Assembly (NCBI RefSeq): GCF_006442315.1
Contig: NZ_VFVY01000015.1
Span: forward strand, 116,181 to 180,180
From: Mesorhizobium sp. B2-3-4
Lineage (GTDB): Bacteria; Pseudomonadota; Alphaproteobacteria; Rhizobiales; Rhizobiaceae
DNA: 64,000 nucleotides
Direction of reading: 5' to 3'
The translations under genes and the position numbers were made by a program. Below are positions 36,334 to 45,317 of this stretch, piece by piece (position 1 is the stretch's first letter; every line of letters begins with the position of its first letter). Below the pieces are notes generated by a model. It was not told the DNA's origin. It saw only the letters and a list, made by a program, of their open reading frames with translations, and did no database searches.

Positions 36334-37469
36334 GATGACGACCCTCCCCTGTCTGTTCGGAGGTTCATCGCTGGCGGGGTCTCACCAGGGCCAGGCATCC
36401 ATGAAAATCGACTGCTCCTTACGCCATCGGTGCGGGAGACGCGGATGCGCTGCTGGTTCTTGCCGGCGCCGAAGCGCAACTCGGCGGCGGCAAACAGCCG
36501 GTCGACGATCATGTAGTTGCCGCGCACGCGATAGTTCACCAGCTCGGACGTGTCGCCTTCCGGCCCGACCACGAAGAGTGGCGGCATCTCGCCCTGGCCG
36601 ATGCCCCGCGGGAACTCGATGAACACCTGCTTGCCATCGTCGAAGGCGCGCAACGGCCGCCATGGTGCGCGATCGCCCGTCACCTCGTAGCGGAAATTGA
36701 CGCGAGAAAGATCGATGCCCGTCGAGACCGGCTGTGCAGCCTCAGCCTGCTGGTGCTGCCTGCGCAAGGCGATGAGTTGGTCCTGCGGGTATTGCCAGGA
36801 GACCGAGGCCATATAGGTCGACGGCGTCGAGCGAAGTTCTATGTGATAGGTGCGCCGATCGGTATTGATGACGAGATTGGTTATGAGTTCGGCGCGCGTC
36901 GGCTTGACGAGGATGTGGACTTGCTTGGTCCCGCCCGTACCGCTCTCGGCATCGCCGATGATCCAGCGCACGGTGTCACCGGCGGCGACGGGGCCGGAGC
37001 CGACGAGCTGCTCGCCGGGCTGGAGCGCGATGTCGGTGATCTGTCCGGGCGAGGCATAGACCTGATAGAGCGCGCCATCGACGAAAGGATAGACCTGCAT
37101 CGAGTTGATGAACCCGTTGCGGACAGGCTGCATGCGCGCGGCCGCATTGGCCAGGTTCACGCGCGCGGCCGGATCGGACGGTTCCGGCTCGGGCTTTGCC
37201 TCCTTGCCGACCGGCTTCAACTGACCTGGAAGCGGCAGCGGTTTTGACAGCTCCACCACCTTGACGGGCGGGGGCGGATCGACGGCTTGCACGGCCGGGA
37301 TCGGATCGTCATAGGAAATCTCCGGCGGCTTCTGCCTGGTGGCACAGCCTGCAAGCGCCGAGGTGCAAAGCAGCAGTGCTGGAAAGGCCATCTTGCGGAA
37401 CGCCGGCATTGCGTGGATGAGGAAAGCCGGACACCCCCAGTGGGCGGCCTTGAAGAGTGCGGGCGTCAT
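36330..37469 (-). CDS. trbG: TrbG / VirB9-family type IV secretion protein
   Basis: A 379-residue outer-membrane-complex component of the mating channel. The N-terminus contains a lipobox-like LCTSALAGCATR, suggesting a lipoprotein; the actual start may be an internal Met near residue 21 or 27. The VirB9 domain includes YQVYASPGQITDIALQPGE, then RTYHIELRSTPSTYMASVSW, and the C-terminal beta domain with GRNYMIVDRL-like sequence. The order trbF-trbG-trbI with overlapping codons is canonical. Confidence 0.93.
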   Translation of the reverse strand: MTPALFKAAHWGCPAFLIHAMPAFRKMAFPALLLCTSALAGCATRQKPPEISYDDPIPAVQAVDPPPPVKVVELSKPLPLPGQLKPVGKEAKPEPEPSDPAARVNLANAAARMQPVRNGFINSMQVYPFVDGALYQVYASPGQITDIALQPGEQLVGSGPVAAGDTVRWIIGDAESGTGGTKQVHILVKPTRAELITNLVINTDRRTYHIELRSTPSTYMASVSWQYPQDQLIALRRQHQQAEAAQPVSTGIDLSRVNFRYEVTGDRAPWRPLRAFDDGKQVFIEFPRGIGQGEMPPLFVVGPEGDTSELVNYRVRGNYMIVDRLFAAAELRFGAGKNQQRIRVSRTDGVRSSRFSWMPGPGETPPAMNLRTDRGGSSS

Positions 37470-38149
37470 TGTCCAAGCTCCTTCGACCAGTTGATGGCGT
37501 TGATGTAGATGCCGAGCGGGTTCTTCCTCAGTGCGTCGGCGTCGCGCGGGGGCTGCACGACAATGGTGAGAATGGCGGACCAGCGCTCCGTGGAGGCGAG
37601 TGACCCGTCCTGATAGCGGCGTTCGACCCAGGCGATGCGGAAGCTCACTGGGGATGCGCGGATGACCGACGACACGTCGACGGCGATCTGCTGTTTGCCG
37701 ACCTTGGTGAACGGGTCATTGGCGCGCGCATAGTCGTTGAGAGCCAGCGCCCCGCCCTGCGTCGCGAAGTCATAGGCGCGCAGCCAGTTCTGCCGCACGA
37801 TGACCGGATCGGCGGGGATCGACCTCACCTGTTCGATGAAGTGCGCCAGGTAGAAGGCGATCTGCGGGTCGTTCGGCTGATAGTCGCCGACCGCTGGGGC
37901 GACAGCCTGCGCCTGGCCCAGACGATCGACCTGCACCACCCAGGGCACGATCGAGCCGTTGGCGGATTGCCAGACGAGCGCGGCGGAGAACCCGGCGGCG
38001 AGCGCCAGGCAACCGAAGGCCATGTAACGCCAATTGCGCGCCTGCACGCGAGCCGAACCGATGCGCTCGTCCCAGACCTGTGCAGCGCGTTGGTAGGGCG
38101 TCTCGGGTTGTGGGGATCTGCCGTAGTGCGTGGACGGTCGTTTGAACAT
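37466..38149 (-). CDS. trbF: TrbF / VirB8-family type IV secretion protein
   Basis: A 227-residue bitopic inner-membrane assembly factor of the mating channel. A cytoplasmic N-terminus (YQRAAQVWDERIGSARVQAR) precedes one membrane helix (MAFGCLALAAGFSAALVW) and a periplasmic NTF2-like VirB8 domain ending PLGIYINAINWSKELGQ. The stop overlaps the trbG start. Its start lies two bases after the trbL stop. Confidence 0.95.
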   Translation of the reverse strand: MFKRPSTHYGRSPQPETPYQRAAQVWDERIGSARVQARNWRYMAFGCLALAAGFSAALVWQSANGSIVPWVVQVDRLGQAQAVAPAVGDYQPNDPQIAFYLAHFIEQVRSIPADPVIVRQNWLRAYDFATQGGALALNDYARANDPFTKVGKQQIAVDVSSVIRASPVSFRIAWVERRYQDGSLASTERWSAILTIVVQPPRDADALRKNPLGIYINAINWSKELGQ

Positions 38150-38151
38150 GC

Positions 38152-39513
38152 TTAGTCTCTTTCAGAGAGGTTGATCGAGGAGCCGCCGCCATGGCTGTCG
38201 CCACTGCGAACGGCGTGGGCGGCGGCCTGGACGCCATGGGTCATCTGTTGCGAGCGCTTCATGCGCTTCGCCCAGGCGGGCTGACTTTCGGCTACGGAAG
38301 ACGCGACGGGAGCGGAGCCGGCTTCGCCAGTGCCCGCGCCGATTGTGCCAGCGGTGGATGATCCGCCCGTCGTCTCGAAGGCGGCGCGAGCGCCGGACTG
38401 GTAGCTGTGCTTCATGCTGCCTGCCGCATTATTGGCCGCGCGCTTGAGCGGTGAGATGGCACCCTGGGCGCCGGCGCTGATGACACCGCCGAGCCCGGAT
38501 GCGACACCGGAAAAGCCAGAGTCTCCGGCCGCGCCGAGATTGTAGGCTGTGGATGCCCTGCCTGCGGTGGCGGCACCGCCACGGGCGGCCGCTGCTGCAC
38601 CGCCGCTGACAGCCGCGCCGCCGGACACGACGGCGCCGGCGGCCGCGGCGCCCACTGCTGCCATGCCGCCGGCGGCGAGCCCGGTGCCGACCGCCGCGCC
38701 CGCGCCAAGTTGCGGGCCGCCGGAGACGAGACCGTTGGCAATGCCAGGTCCAAAGATGCCAAGGCCGAGCAACGACAGCGCGGCCAGCACGATCGCCATG
38801 GCGTCGTCGATCGACGGCGTGTTGCCGCTGAAGCCTGCGGTGAACTCGGAGAAAAGAGTCGAACCGATACCGATGACGACGGCGAGCACCAGCACCTTGA
38901 TGCCGGACGAAATGACGTTGCCGAGCACCCGCTCGGCCATGAAGGCGGATTTGCCGAACAGACCGAAGGGTATCAGCACGAAACCGGCGAGCGTTGTCAG
39001 CTTGAACTCGATCAAGGTGACAAAGAGCTGGATTGCCAGGATGAAGAAGGCCAGCAGCACCAGCGCCCAGGCGAAGAACATGCAGGCGATCTGGATGAAG
39101 TTCTCGAAGAAGGACCAATAGCCCATCAAGTTCGAGATCGAGTCCAGCAACGGCCGGCCGGCGTCGAGCCCGGTCTGCGCCACCTTGCCCGGGCGCATGA
39201 GATCGTCGACGGCAAAACCCGTTCCCGAGGCCTTCAGGCCAAGCCCGGCGAAGCTTTCGAAGACGATGCGGGCGAGATTGTTCCAGTTGGAGATGAGATA
39301 GGCGAAGACGCCGACGAACAGCGTCTTCTTGACGAGGCGCGCCATGATATCGTCGTCCGCCCCCCAGGACCAGAAGAGCGCCGCCAACGTCACGTCTATG
39401 ACGATCAGGGTCGTGGCGATGAAGCCGACCTCGCCGCCGAGCAGGCCGAAGCCGCCGTCGATGTAGCGCGTGAAGACTTCGAGGAAATGGTCGATGACGC
39501 CCATGCCGCCCAT
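38152..39513 (-). CDS. trbL: TrbL / VirB6-family polytopic membrane protein
   Basis: A 453-residue inner-membrane protein of the type IV secretion system. The first half has six or so hydrophobic helices and the typical opening MGVIDHFLEVFTRYIDGGFG. From about residue 260 the protein is an Ala/Gly-rich low-complexity tail (repeated AAGGAA-like segments) ending with charged residues. The start is 39513, with an in-frame ATG nine bases later. Confidence 0.95.
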   Translation of the reverse strand: MGGMGVIDHFLEVFTRYIDGGFGLLGGEVGFIATTLIVIDVTLAALFWSWGADDDIMARLVKKTLFVGVFAYLISNWNNLARIVFESFAGLGLKASGTGFAVDDLMRPGKVAQTGLDAGRPLLDSISNLMGYWSFFENFIQIACMFFAWALVLLAFFILAIQLFVTLIEFKLTTLAGFVLIPFGLFGKSAFMAERVLGNVISSGIKVLVLAVVIGIGSTLFSEFTAGFSGNTPSIDDAMAIVLAALSLLGLGIFGPGIANGLVSGGPQLGAGAAVGTGLAAGGMAAVGAAAAGAVVSGGAAVSGGAAAAARGGAATAGRASTAYNLGAAGDSGFSGVASGLGGVISAGAQGAISPLKRAANNAAGSMKHSYQSGARAAFETTGGSSTAGTIGAGTGEAGSAPVASSVAESQPAWAKRMKRSQQMTHGVQAAAHAVRSGDSHGGGSSINLSERD

Positions 39514-39514
39514 G

Positions 39515-39910
39515 TCAGCGAATCTCCGGCCGGGGCGGCTCGACCTGCATCGCGGGAGCGGTCACATCCGTCCGCTCCCCTTCTTTCCGGTCGACTGACG
39601 CCGGCACATTCGGAAACAGCGTTGTCGGCGCTACCGGAGCAGGCGCGGTTGCCGAGTCATGCTGACCGAGAAACCGGCGCCGGCTGTCTGCCCACGCTTT
39701 CAGACAGCCGGGATCGCGAGGGCCGGTCTCGCCGATCCCGGAACAGCGGCGCAATTCGGCCGCGAGTGGATCTTCTGACGCGATGGAACGATCCCGCGTC
39801 GCAGGGACGTCAGGCTCATCTTCCTTGCTGCTCATCTCGATTGCGGTCACTGTCAAAGCGACCGCGATGAAGACGACTGCACTGACACGAGCGAGGATCT
39901 TGCCATCCAT
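39515..39910 (-). CDS. trbK: TrbK-alt, putative entry-exclusion protein
   Basis: A 131-residue small membrane protein of the TrbK-alt family: MDGKILARVSAVVFIAVALT with one N-terminal membrane segment, then a periplasmic part with a conserved cysteine pair (ELRRCSGIG, PGCLKAW). TrbK proteins are linked to entry exclusion, blocking uptake of the same plasmid. The frame opens earlier, inside trbJ, but MDGKILAR is the family start. Confidence 0.85.
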   Translation of the reverse strand: MDGKILARVSAVVFIAVALTVTAIEMSSKEDEPDVPATRDRSIASEDPLAAELRRCSGIGETGPRDPGCLKAWADSRRRFLGQHDSATAPAPVAPTTLFPNVPASVDRKEGERTDVTAPAMQVEPPRPEIR

Positions 39911-39920
39911 CGCGCCGGCC

Positions 39921-40679
39921 TCAGTTCTTGCCATAGAACATCTGCGCACTGCCGGGCTGGTAGCCCGAGCCCTGCGTCAGGAAGCGGCGGCGCTGTTCTC
40001 GGCCCTGGTCGGCGGCGGTGGCCTGCTCGGCCGATTGCAACGCCTGCGCCCTACCGTTCGCGGCGACGACCGCGGTGAGATCGGCGAGTTGTTGCGCCTG
40101 AAGCGCGAGGAGCTGGTTGCCGGCCTGTGTTGCCTGAAGCGCTCCGGTCGCACCCTGGCTCTGGCCGACCAGCGCCGACATCTCACTGCGATTGGTGTCA
40201 ATGTTGCCGACGACGCCCGCCTGCACACGCATGGCGTCCTGAAGCCCACCAACCGTGTTGCCCCAGCGCGAGCGCGCATCGGCCACGAGTTGCTGATCCG
40301 AAGCCGACAGCGAGACGTTGCCGTATTTCTGCTGGAAGGCCTGATCGATCTGCTGGACGTCATAGGCAACGTTCTGCGCCTGGCCGAGCAACTGCTGCGT
40401 ACGCTGCACGGACTGCTGGAGCTGTTGCAGCGAGGAGAACGGCAGGCTTGCGAGATTGCGGGCCTGGTTGATGAGCATCTGCGCCTGGTTCTGAAGCGAG
40501 GTGATCTGGTTGGTGATCTGCTCGAGCGAGCGCGCTGCCGTCAGGACGTTCTGCGTATAGTTCGAGGGATCGAAGACGATGAAGGCGTGTGCCGGCGTCG
40601 CCAGCATCGGCGAGAGCGCGGCGGGAGCGACAAGCATGGCGGCAGCGAGCCGCAAGCCAAGGGAACGGCGCAGTTTCAC
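39921..40679 (-). CDS. trbJ: TrbJ / VirB5-family type IV secretion protein
   Basis: A 252-residue secreted protein with a signal peptide (LAAAMLVAPAALSPMLATPA, then HA) and a long glutamine-rich coiled-coil region of repeated NQITSLQNQAQML-type heptads. VirB5/TrbJ proteins cap or decorate the conjugative pilus. It starts with GTG at 40679, overlapping the trbE stop. Confidence 0.93.
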   Translation of the reverse strand: MKLRRSLGLRLAAAMLVAPAALSPMLATPAHAFIVFDPSNYTQNVLTAARSLEQITNQITSLQNQAQMLINQARNLASLPFSSLQQLQQSVQRTQQLLGQAQNVAYDVQQIDQAFQQKYGNVSLSASDQQLVADARSRWGNTVGGLQDAMRVQAGVVGNIDTNRSEMSALVGQSQGATGALQATQAGNQLLALQAQQLADLTAVVAANGRAQALQSAEQATAADQGREQRRRFLTQGSGYQPGSAQMFYGKN

Positions 40680-43129
40680 GGGGACTTCTCCTTGTTGGTG
40701 AGGGCGGGGCCGGTTAGGGCGGGAACGAGTTCAGCGGCCCAGCCCACGTCGCGGTGGGTCAGCCAGGCTGCGAGGAACCCGTCGCGGCCATGCTCGGCGA
40801 CGATGCGGGCGATCGCGGCCTGGTCGGTCTTGGCGGATACGGCGCAGAGCGCGAGCGCCACATCCGACAGACCGAGCTCGAACAGCCGATTGCCGCGACG
40901 GGACTGGCAGTAATAGTCGCGCTTCGGCATCGCCCGCGCGATTATCTCGATCTGCCGATCGTTGAGGCCGAAGCGGCGATAGATCGCCGTGATCTGCGGC
41001 TCGATGGCGCGCTCGTTGGGCAGCAGAAGCCGGGTCTGGCAGCTCTCGATGATCGCCGGCGCGATCGCCGAACCATCGATGTCGCTGAGCGACTGCGTGG
41101 CGAAGATGACGCTGGCGTTCTTCTTGCGCAGCGTCTTCAGCCATTCGCGGAGCTGGCCGGCAAAACCCTCATCGTCAAGCGCAAGCCAGCCTTCGTCGAT
41201 GATGAGAAGGGTTGCCGAGCCATCGAGCCGGTCCTCGATGCGATGAAAGAGATAGGACAGGACGGCTGGCGCAGCACCCGTTCCGATCAGTCCCTCGGCT
41301 TCGAATGCCTGGACCGACGCCGATCCAAGATGCTCGCGCTCGGCATCGAGCAACCGGCCGTAGGGACCACCGACGCAATAGGGACGCAGTGCCTGCTTGA
41401 GATCATTTGATTGCAGCAGCACGACCAGACCGGTGATCGTGCGCTCCTCGACAGGCGCGGACGCCAGAGAGCTCAACGCCGTCCAGATATGCTCCTTGAC
41501 CTCTGGGGTGATCGCCACATTCTCGCGCGTCAGGATCGCCACGATCCAGTCGGCGGCCCAGGCGCGCTCGGGGACATCATGAATGCGGGCGAACGGCTGA
41601 AGGCTGACGCTGTCGGCCGCTCCGTCGCTGAGATCGCCGCCGAGATCATGCCAGTCGCCGCCCATGGCGAGTGCCGCCGCGCGGATCGAGCCGCCGAAAT
41701 CGAAGGCGAAAACCTGCGAGCCTGCATAGCGGCGGAACTGCAGCGCCATCAGCGCCAGAAGCACGGACTTGCCCGCGCCGGTCGGGCCAACGATCAGTGT
41801 GTGGCCGACGTCACCGACGTGAAGCGAAAGCCGGAACGGGGTCGAGCCTTCGGTCTTGCCGAAGAGCAGAGGGGGCGCTGCTAGATGCTCGTCCCGTTCC
41901 GGCCCCGCCCACACCGCGGAAAGCGGGATGATGTGGGCGAGATTGAGGGTGGAGATGGGAGGTTGACGGACGTTGGCGTAAACATGACCCGGCAGGCTGC
42001 CGAGCCAGGCGTCGACGGCGTTGATGGTTTCGATGATCGCCGTGAAATCGCGACCCTGGATGACCTTTTCGACCAGGCGCAGTTTTTCGTCGGCGGTGCG
42101 GGGATCATCGTCCCACACCGTCACTGTCGCGGTGACATAGGCCATGCCCGCATAGTCGGCGCCGAGTTCCTGCAGCGCCATGTCTGCGTCGGCGGCCTTG
42201 TTTGCGGCGTCGGTGTCCACGAGCGCCGACGTCTCGTTGGTCATCACCTCCTTGAGGATCGCCGCAACCGATTTGCGCTTGGCAAACCATTGACGCCGGA
42301 TCTTGGTCAGCAGCCTGGTCGCATCGGTCTTGTCGAGCAGGATCGCGCGTGTCGACCAGCGATACGGGAAGGCCAGCCGGTTCAGTTCGTCGAGCAGACC
42401 CGGCGTGGTCGCGGTGGGGAACCCCGTGACCGTGAGAATGCGCAGATGCGACGCGCCAAGCCGCGGCTCAAGCCCGCCGCTCAGCGGCTGGTCGGCCAGC
42501 ATGGCATCGAGATACATCGGCGTTTCGGGAACGCGGACACGGTGGCGATTGGTCGAGACGCAGCCATGAAGATAGGTGAGCGTCTCGGCGTCATCGAGCC
42601 AGCGGCACTCCGGCATGAAGGCTTCGACAAGCCGCAGAACGCGGTCGCTGCGATCGGCGAAGCCGGTCAGCACCTCATTGGGGTCAAGGCCTTTCTTCAC
42701 GCGCCCTTCGTAGAGCCAGCTTTCCGCGCGCGCAGTGTCTTCGGCGGGTGCAAGATAGGTGAGTGTGAGGAAGTAGCTGGACTCGAAATGCGCGCCGGCC
42801 TCCTCAAACCCCGCCTTTCGCTCCGCATCGACCAGCGTGGAGGCCGCATCTGGAAAGCTGCTGTTGGGATAGCGGGTCGAGGCATGGCGCTGGGCCTCCA
42901 CGAAGATCGCCCATCCGGAGCCGAGACGGCGGAAGGCATTGTTGAGCCGGCCGGCGACGGCGACCAGTTCGGCCGGCACGGCGCTGTCGAGATCGGGTCC
43001 GCGAAAGCGCGCGGTGCGCTGGAAGCTGCCGTCCTTGTTGAGGACGATGCCGGCGCCGACCAATGCCACCCAGGGCAGGAAGTCGGCGAGCCGGCTGCTA
43101 CGGTTACGATATTCGGCAAGGTTCATCAT
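40676..43129 (-). CDS. trbE: TrbE / VirB4-family conjugation ATPase
   Basis: An 817-residue ATPase that powers pilus assembly and secretion at the inner membrane. It has a CagE/VirB4 N-terminal domain and a C-terminal AAA core with Walker A GPTGAGKS (about 450) and Walker B TLLIIDEGWLALDD. I start it at MMNLAEYRNR (43129); the frame opens 141 bases earlier, but the extra sequence is arginine-rich and overlaps trbD. Its stop overlaps the trbJ GTG. Confidence 0.95.
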   Translation of the reverse strand: MMNLAEYRNRSSRLADFLPWVALVGAGIVLNKDGSFQRTARFRGPDLDSAVPAELVAVAGRLNNAFRRLGSGWAIFVEAQRHASTRYPNSSFPDAASTLVDAERKAGFEEAGAHFESSYFLTLTYLAPAEDTARAESWLYEGRVKKGLDPNEVLTGFADRSDRVLRLVEAFMPECRWLDDAETLTYLHGCVSTNRHRVRVPETPMYLDAMLADQPLSGGLEPRLGASHLRILTVTGFPTATTPGLLDELNRLAFPYRWSTRAILLDKTDATRLLTKIRRQWFAKRKSVAAILKEVMTNETSALVDTDAANKAADADMALQELGADYAGMAYVTATVTVWDDDPRTADEKLRLVEKVIQGRDFTAIIETINAVDAWLGSLPGHVYANVRQPPISTLNLAHIIPLSAVWAGPERDEHLAAPPLLFGKTEGSTPFRLSLHVGDVGHTLIVGPTGAGKSVLLALMALQFRRYAGSQVFAFDFGGSIRAAALAMGGDWHDLGGDLSDGAADSVSLQPFARIHDVPERAWAADWIVAILTRENVAITPEVKEHIWTALSSLASAPVEERTITGLVVLLQSNDLKQALRPYCVGGPYGRLLDAEREHLGSASVQAFEAEGLIGTGAAPAVLSYLFHRIEDRLDGSATLLIIDEGWLALDDEGFAGQLREWLKTLRKKNASVIFATQSLSDIDGSAIAPAIIESCQTRLLLPNERAIEPQITAIYRRFGLNDRQIEIIARAMPKRDYYCQSRRGNRLFELGLSDVALALCAVSAKTDQAAIARIVAEHGRDGFLAAWLTHRDVGWAAELVPALTGPALTNKEKSP

Positions 43130-43143
43130 CGGCGCGACCTCTC

Positions 43144-43440
43144 TCAGGCCGTCAGATGCGTAGGGATGCGGAGATGCCGGCGAACGACGTCGACGAAGAG
43201 CGGATCGCGCTTGGCGGCCCAGACAGCGGCTACATGGCCGATCGCCCAGATCGCGATGCCGACGAGCCACAGACGCAGCCCCAGCCCAACGGCACCGGCG
43301 AGCGTCCCGTTCATGATGGCAATGGCGCGCGGGGCGCCGCCGAGCAGGATCGGCTCGGTCAGCGCGCGGTGTACGAGGACCGTATAGCCGGGCACCGCAT
43401 AATCGGGCATTGACCCGCCCTGTTCGACAGCGCCCGCCAT
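43144..43440 (-). CDS. trbD: TrbD / VirB3-family membrane protein
   Basis: A 98-residue inner-membrane protein with two hydrophobic segments. PGYTVLVHRALTEPILLGGA is the TrbD/VirB3 signature. The ATG at 43440 shares a base with the trbC stop. The longer open frame extending to 43929 is spurious upstream of this start because it overlaps trbC and trbB. Confidence 0.93.
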   Translation of the reverse strand: MAGAVEQGGSMPDYAVPGYTVLVHRALTEPILLGGAPRAIAIMNGTLAGAVGLGLRLWLVGIAIWAIGHVAAVWAAKRDPLFVDVVRRHLRIPTHLTA

Positions 43441-43772
43441 CAGATCAGCGCTCCGCCGCCGAACGAGAAGAACGAGAGGAAGAAGCTCGACGCCGCGAAA
43501 GCGATGGACAGGCCGAACACGATCTGGATGAGCCGGCGAAAGCCGCCCGACGTGTCGCCGAAGGCAAGCGTCAGGCCGGTGACGATGATGATGATCACCG
43601 CCATGATCTTGGCGACCGGGCCTTCGATCGACTGGAGGATCTGTTGCAGCGGCTGTTCCCACGGCATCGACGAGCCGGAGGCAAAAGCGGGCGCGGCCAT
43701 CACCAGGATGAGCGTGGGAACGGAAACGGTCATGGCGAGACGATGGCGCGCAAGGCGCAGGCGTTGGATCAC
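43440..43772 (-). CDS. trbC: TrbC / VirB2-family pilin precursor
   Basis: A 110-residue prepilin. The long basic N-terminal leader ends near APAFASGSS, and two hydrophobic helices follow (IMAVIIIIVTGLTLAFG and IVFGLSIAFAASSFFLSFF), the form of cyclised conjugative pilins. It starts at GTG 43772, overlapping the trbB stop. TraF, encoded at 55.2 kb, is the expected processing peptidase. Confidence 0.93.
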   Translation of the reverse strand: MIQRLRLARHRLAMTVSVPTLILVMAAPAFASGSSMPWEQPLQQILQSIEGPVAKIMAVIIIIVTGLTLAFGDTSGGFRRLIQIVFGLSIAFAASSFFLSFFSFGGGALI

Positions 43773-44785
43773 GGATTTTCTCCTTCAGGGCTTTGGATGG
43801 GCAAGGTCGGGCTGTCGTCGCCCTCGAGGATGGCTGGCGCGACCCGGTGATCGCCGTCCGGGCGAAGGCCATCGACACGGGCGAGTTCGGACAGCCGGCG
43901 CGCGGAGCCGCGACCGGAAAGGACGGCAACCAGATCGATCGTTTCGGCGATCAGCGCGCGTGGAACGGTGACGACGGCTTCCTGGATAAGCTGCTCCATG
44001 CGGCGGAGCGCGCCAATGGCGCTGCCGGCGTGGATCGTGCCGAGGCCGCCGGGGTGGCCGGTGCCCCAGGCCTTGAGCAGTTCGAGCGCCTCGGCCCCGC
44101 GCACCTCGCCGACCGGAATGCGGTCGGGGCGCAGGCGCAGCGATGAGCGAACAAGATCAGATAGAGACGCGACGCCGTCTTTCGTGCGCATAGCCACGAG
44201 ATTTGGCGCGGCGCATTGCAGCTCGCGCGTATCCTCGATGATGACGACGCGATCGGCGGTCTTGGCCACCTCGGCCAGCAGCGCGTTGATCAGCGTGGTC
44301 TTGCCCGTGGATGTGCCGCCGGCGACCAGAATGTTCGCGCGGTTGGCAACGCCCTGGCGCAGCGCGTGCGCCTGCTGCGCCGACATGATCCCGGTTGCGA
44401 CATAATCTTCGAGGGTGAAGATGGCGACGGCGGGTTTGCGGATCGCGAAGGCGGGCGCCGCGACGACGGGAGGAAGAAGCCCCTCGAACCGCTCCCCCGT
44501 CTCGGGTAGCTCGGCCGAGACGCGCGGGGCGCCGGTATGGACTTCGGCACCGACATGATGAGCAACGAGGCGAACGATGCGCTCGCCGTCCGCCGCCGAC
44601 AAACGTTCGCCGGTATCGGACAACCCCTCGGACAGGCGATCGATCCACAAGCGTCCATCGGGGTTGAGCATCACTTCAACTACGCCCGCGTCGTCGAGAT
44701 AGCTCGCGATCGCAGGTCCGAGCGCTGTGCGCAACATGCGTGCGCCGCGAGCGAGACCTTCCGAGTTGTGTGACGACGCTGTCAT
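43769..44785 (-). CDS. trbB: TrbB / VirB11-family secretion ATPase
   Basis: A 338-residue hexameric cytoplasmic ATPase of the mating channel. Walker A is GGTSTGKTT, followed by the VVIIEDTRELQC Asp box, the RLRPDRIPVGEVRGAE segment and the His box GGLGTIHAG. I chose MTASSHNSEG at 44785, after GGGGATAGG; an in-frame ATG lies 27 bases upstream. It is the first trb gene, and the 4.6 kb upstream that normally join it to traG and the RHH gene are occupied by two opposite-strand cargo genes. Confidence 0.94.
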   Translation of the reverse strand: MTASSHNSEGLARGARMLRTALGPAIASYLDDAGVVEVMLNPDGRLWIDRLSEGLSDTGERLSAADGERIVRLVAHHVGAEVHTGAPRVSAELPETGERFEGLLPPVVAAPAFAIRKPAVAIFTLEDYVATGIMSAQQAHALRQGVANRANILVAGGTSTGKTTLINALLAEVAKTADRVVIIEDTRELQCAAPNLVAMRTKDGVASLSDLVRSSLRLRPDRIPVGEVRGAEALELLKAWGTGHPGGLGTIHAGSAIGALRRMEQLIQEAVVTVPRALIAETIDLVAVLSGRGSARRLSELARVDGLRPDGDHRVAPAILEGDDSPTLPIQSPEGENP

Positions 44786-45317
44786 CCTATCCCCGCTTCG
44801 TCCGGGGGGCATGAATGCCCTCCCGACGGGGATGATTAAGAGAACCGGATCTCGACGTGATTCAACAGCTATCTTGAGGCGTCGTAGCGTAGAGTATGAA
44901 TACAGGAGATCGGCGGTCCGAGCCCGCGCCCTACGATCGTCAGCCCGCTTCTTGCGCTTTTGGCCACAGCTATCCTGCCTTCCGCACCCGTGCTTGCGTC
45001 ATGATGCATTGCCATGCCGGCGTTGCCGGTGCCGAATCCCTCGGTCGACCTGAAGCCGCAAGGCCAAGAGATACGACAACACTGCGCTGGCGGCTTGGCC
45101 TTCCAGATCGAGTAGATCGAACTTGAACTGGGAACTTTCAGCAGGCCGAGCAGGGTCGCGCCAAAACTCTTCGGACCAATTCGGTGAAGAAACTCTGGCG
45201 TTTCACCCTAGCCAAGTCGCTCGGGCTCGGACGGAAGCCAGCAGCGGCGCCCGCCAAACGAACGACACGGGCTCTAAGGGATAGAAAGGGCGCCTAAGTA
45301 TCGCTAAGGAGGTTCTC
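44786..45317. other. Spacer between trbB and the cargo pair
   Basis: No clear gene. It must hold the trbB promoter, now detached from traG, and that of the plus-strand pair. A short GTG-started frame at 45184-45297 would encode a 37-residue basic peptide (KKLWRFTLAKSLGLGRKPA), and the frame is open further upstream without a good start, so it may be the remnant of a larger protein. A strong AAGGAGG site precedes the next gene. Confidence 0.35.

Noticed and set aside
43441..43929. 5' extension of the TrbD frame
   Set aside because: It crosses trbC and trbB, which are certain; TrbD starts at 43440.
36382..44648. Long plus-strand and alternate minus-strand open frames across the trb genes (up to 500 residues)
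   Set aside because: They are antisense or shifted shadows of GC-rich trb genes with low-complexity, arginine-rich content.
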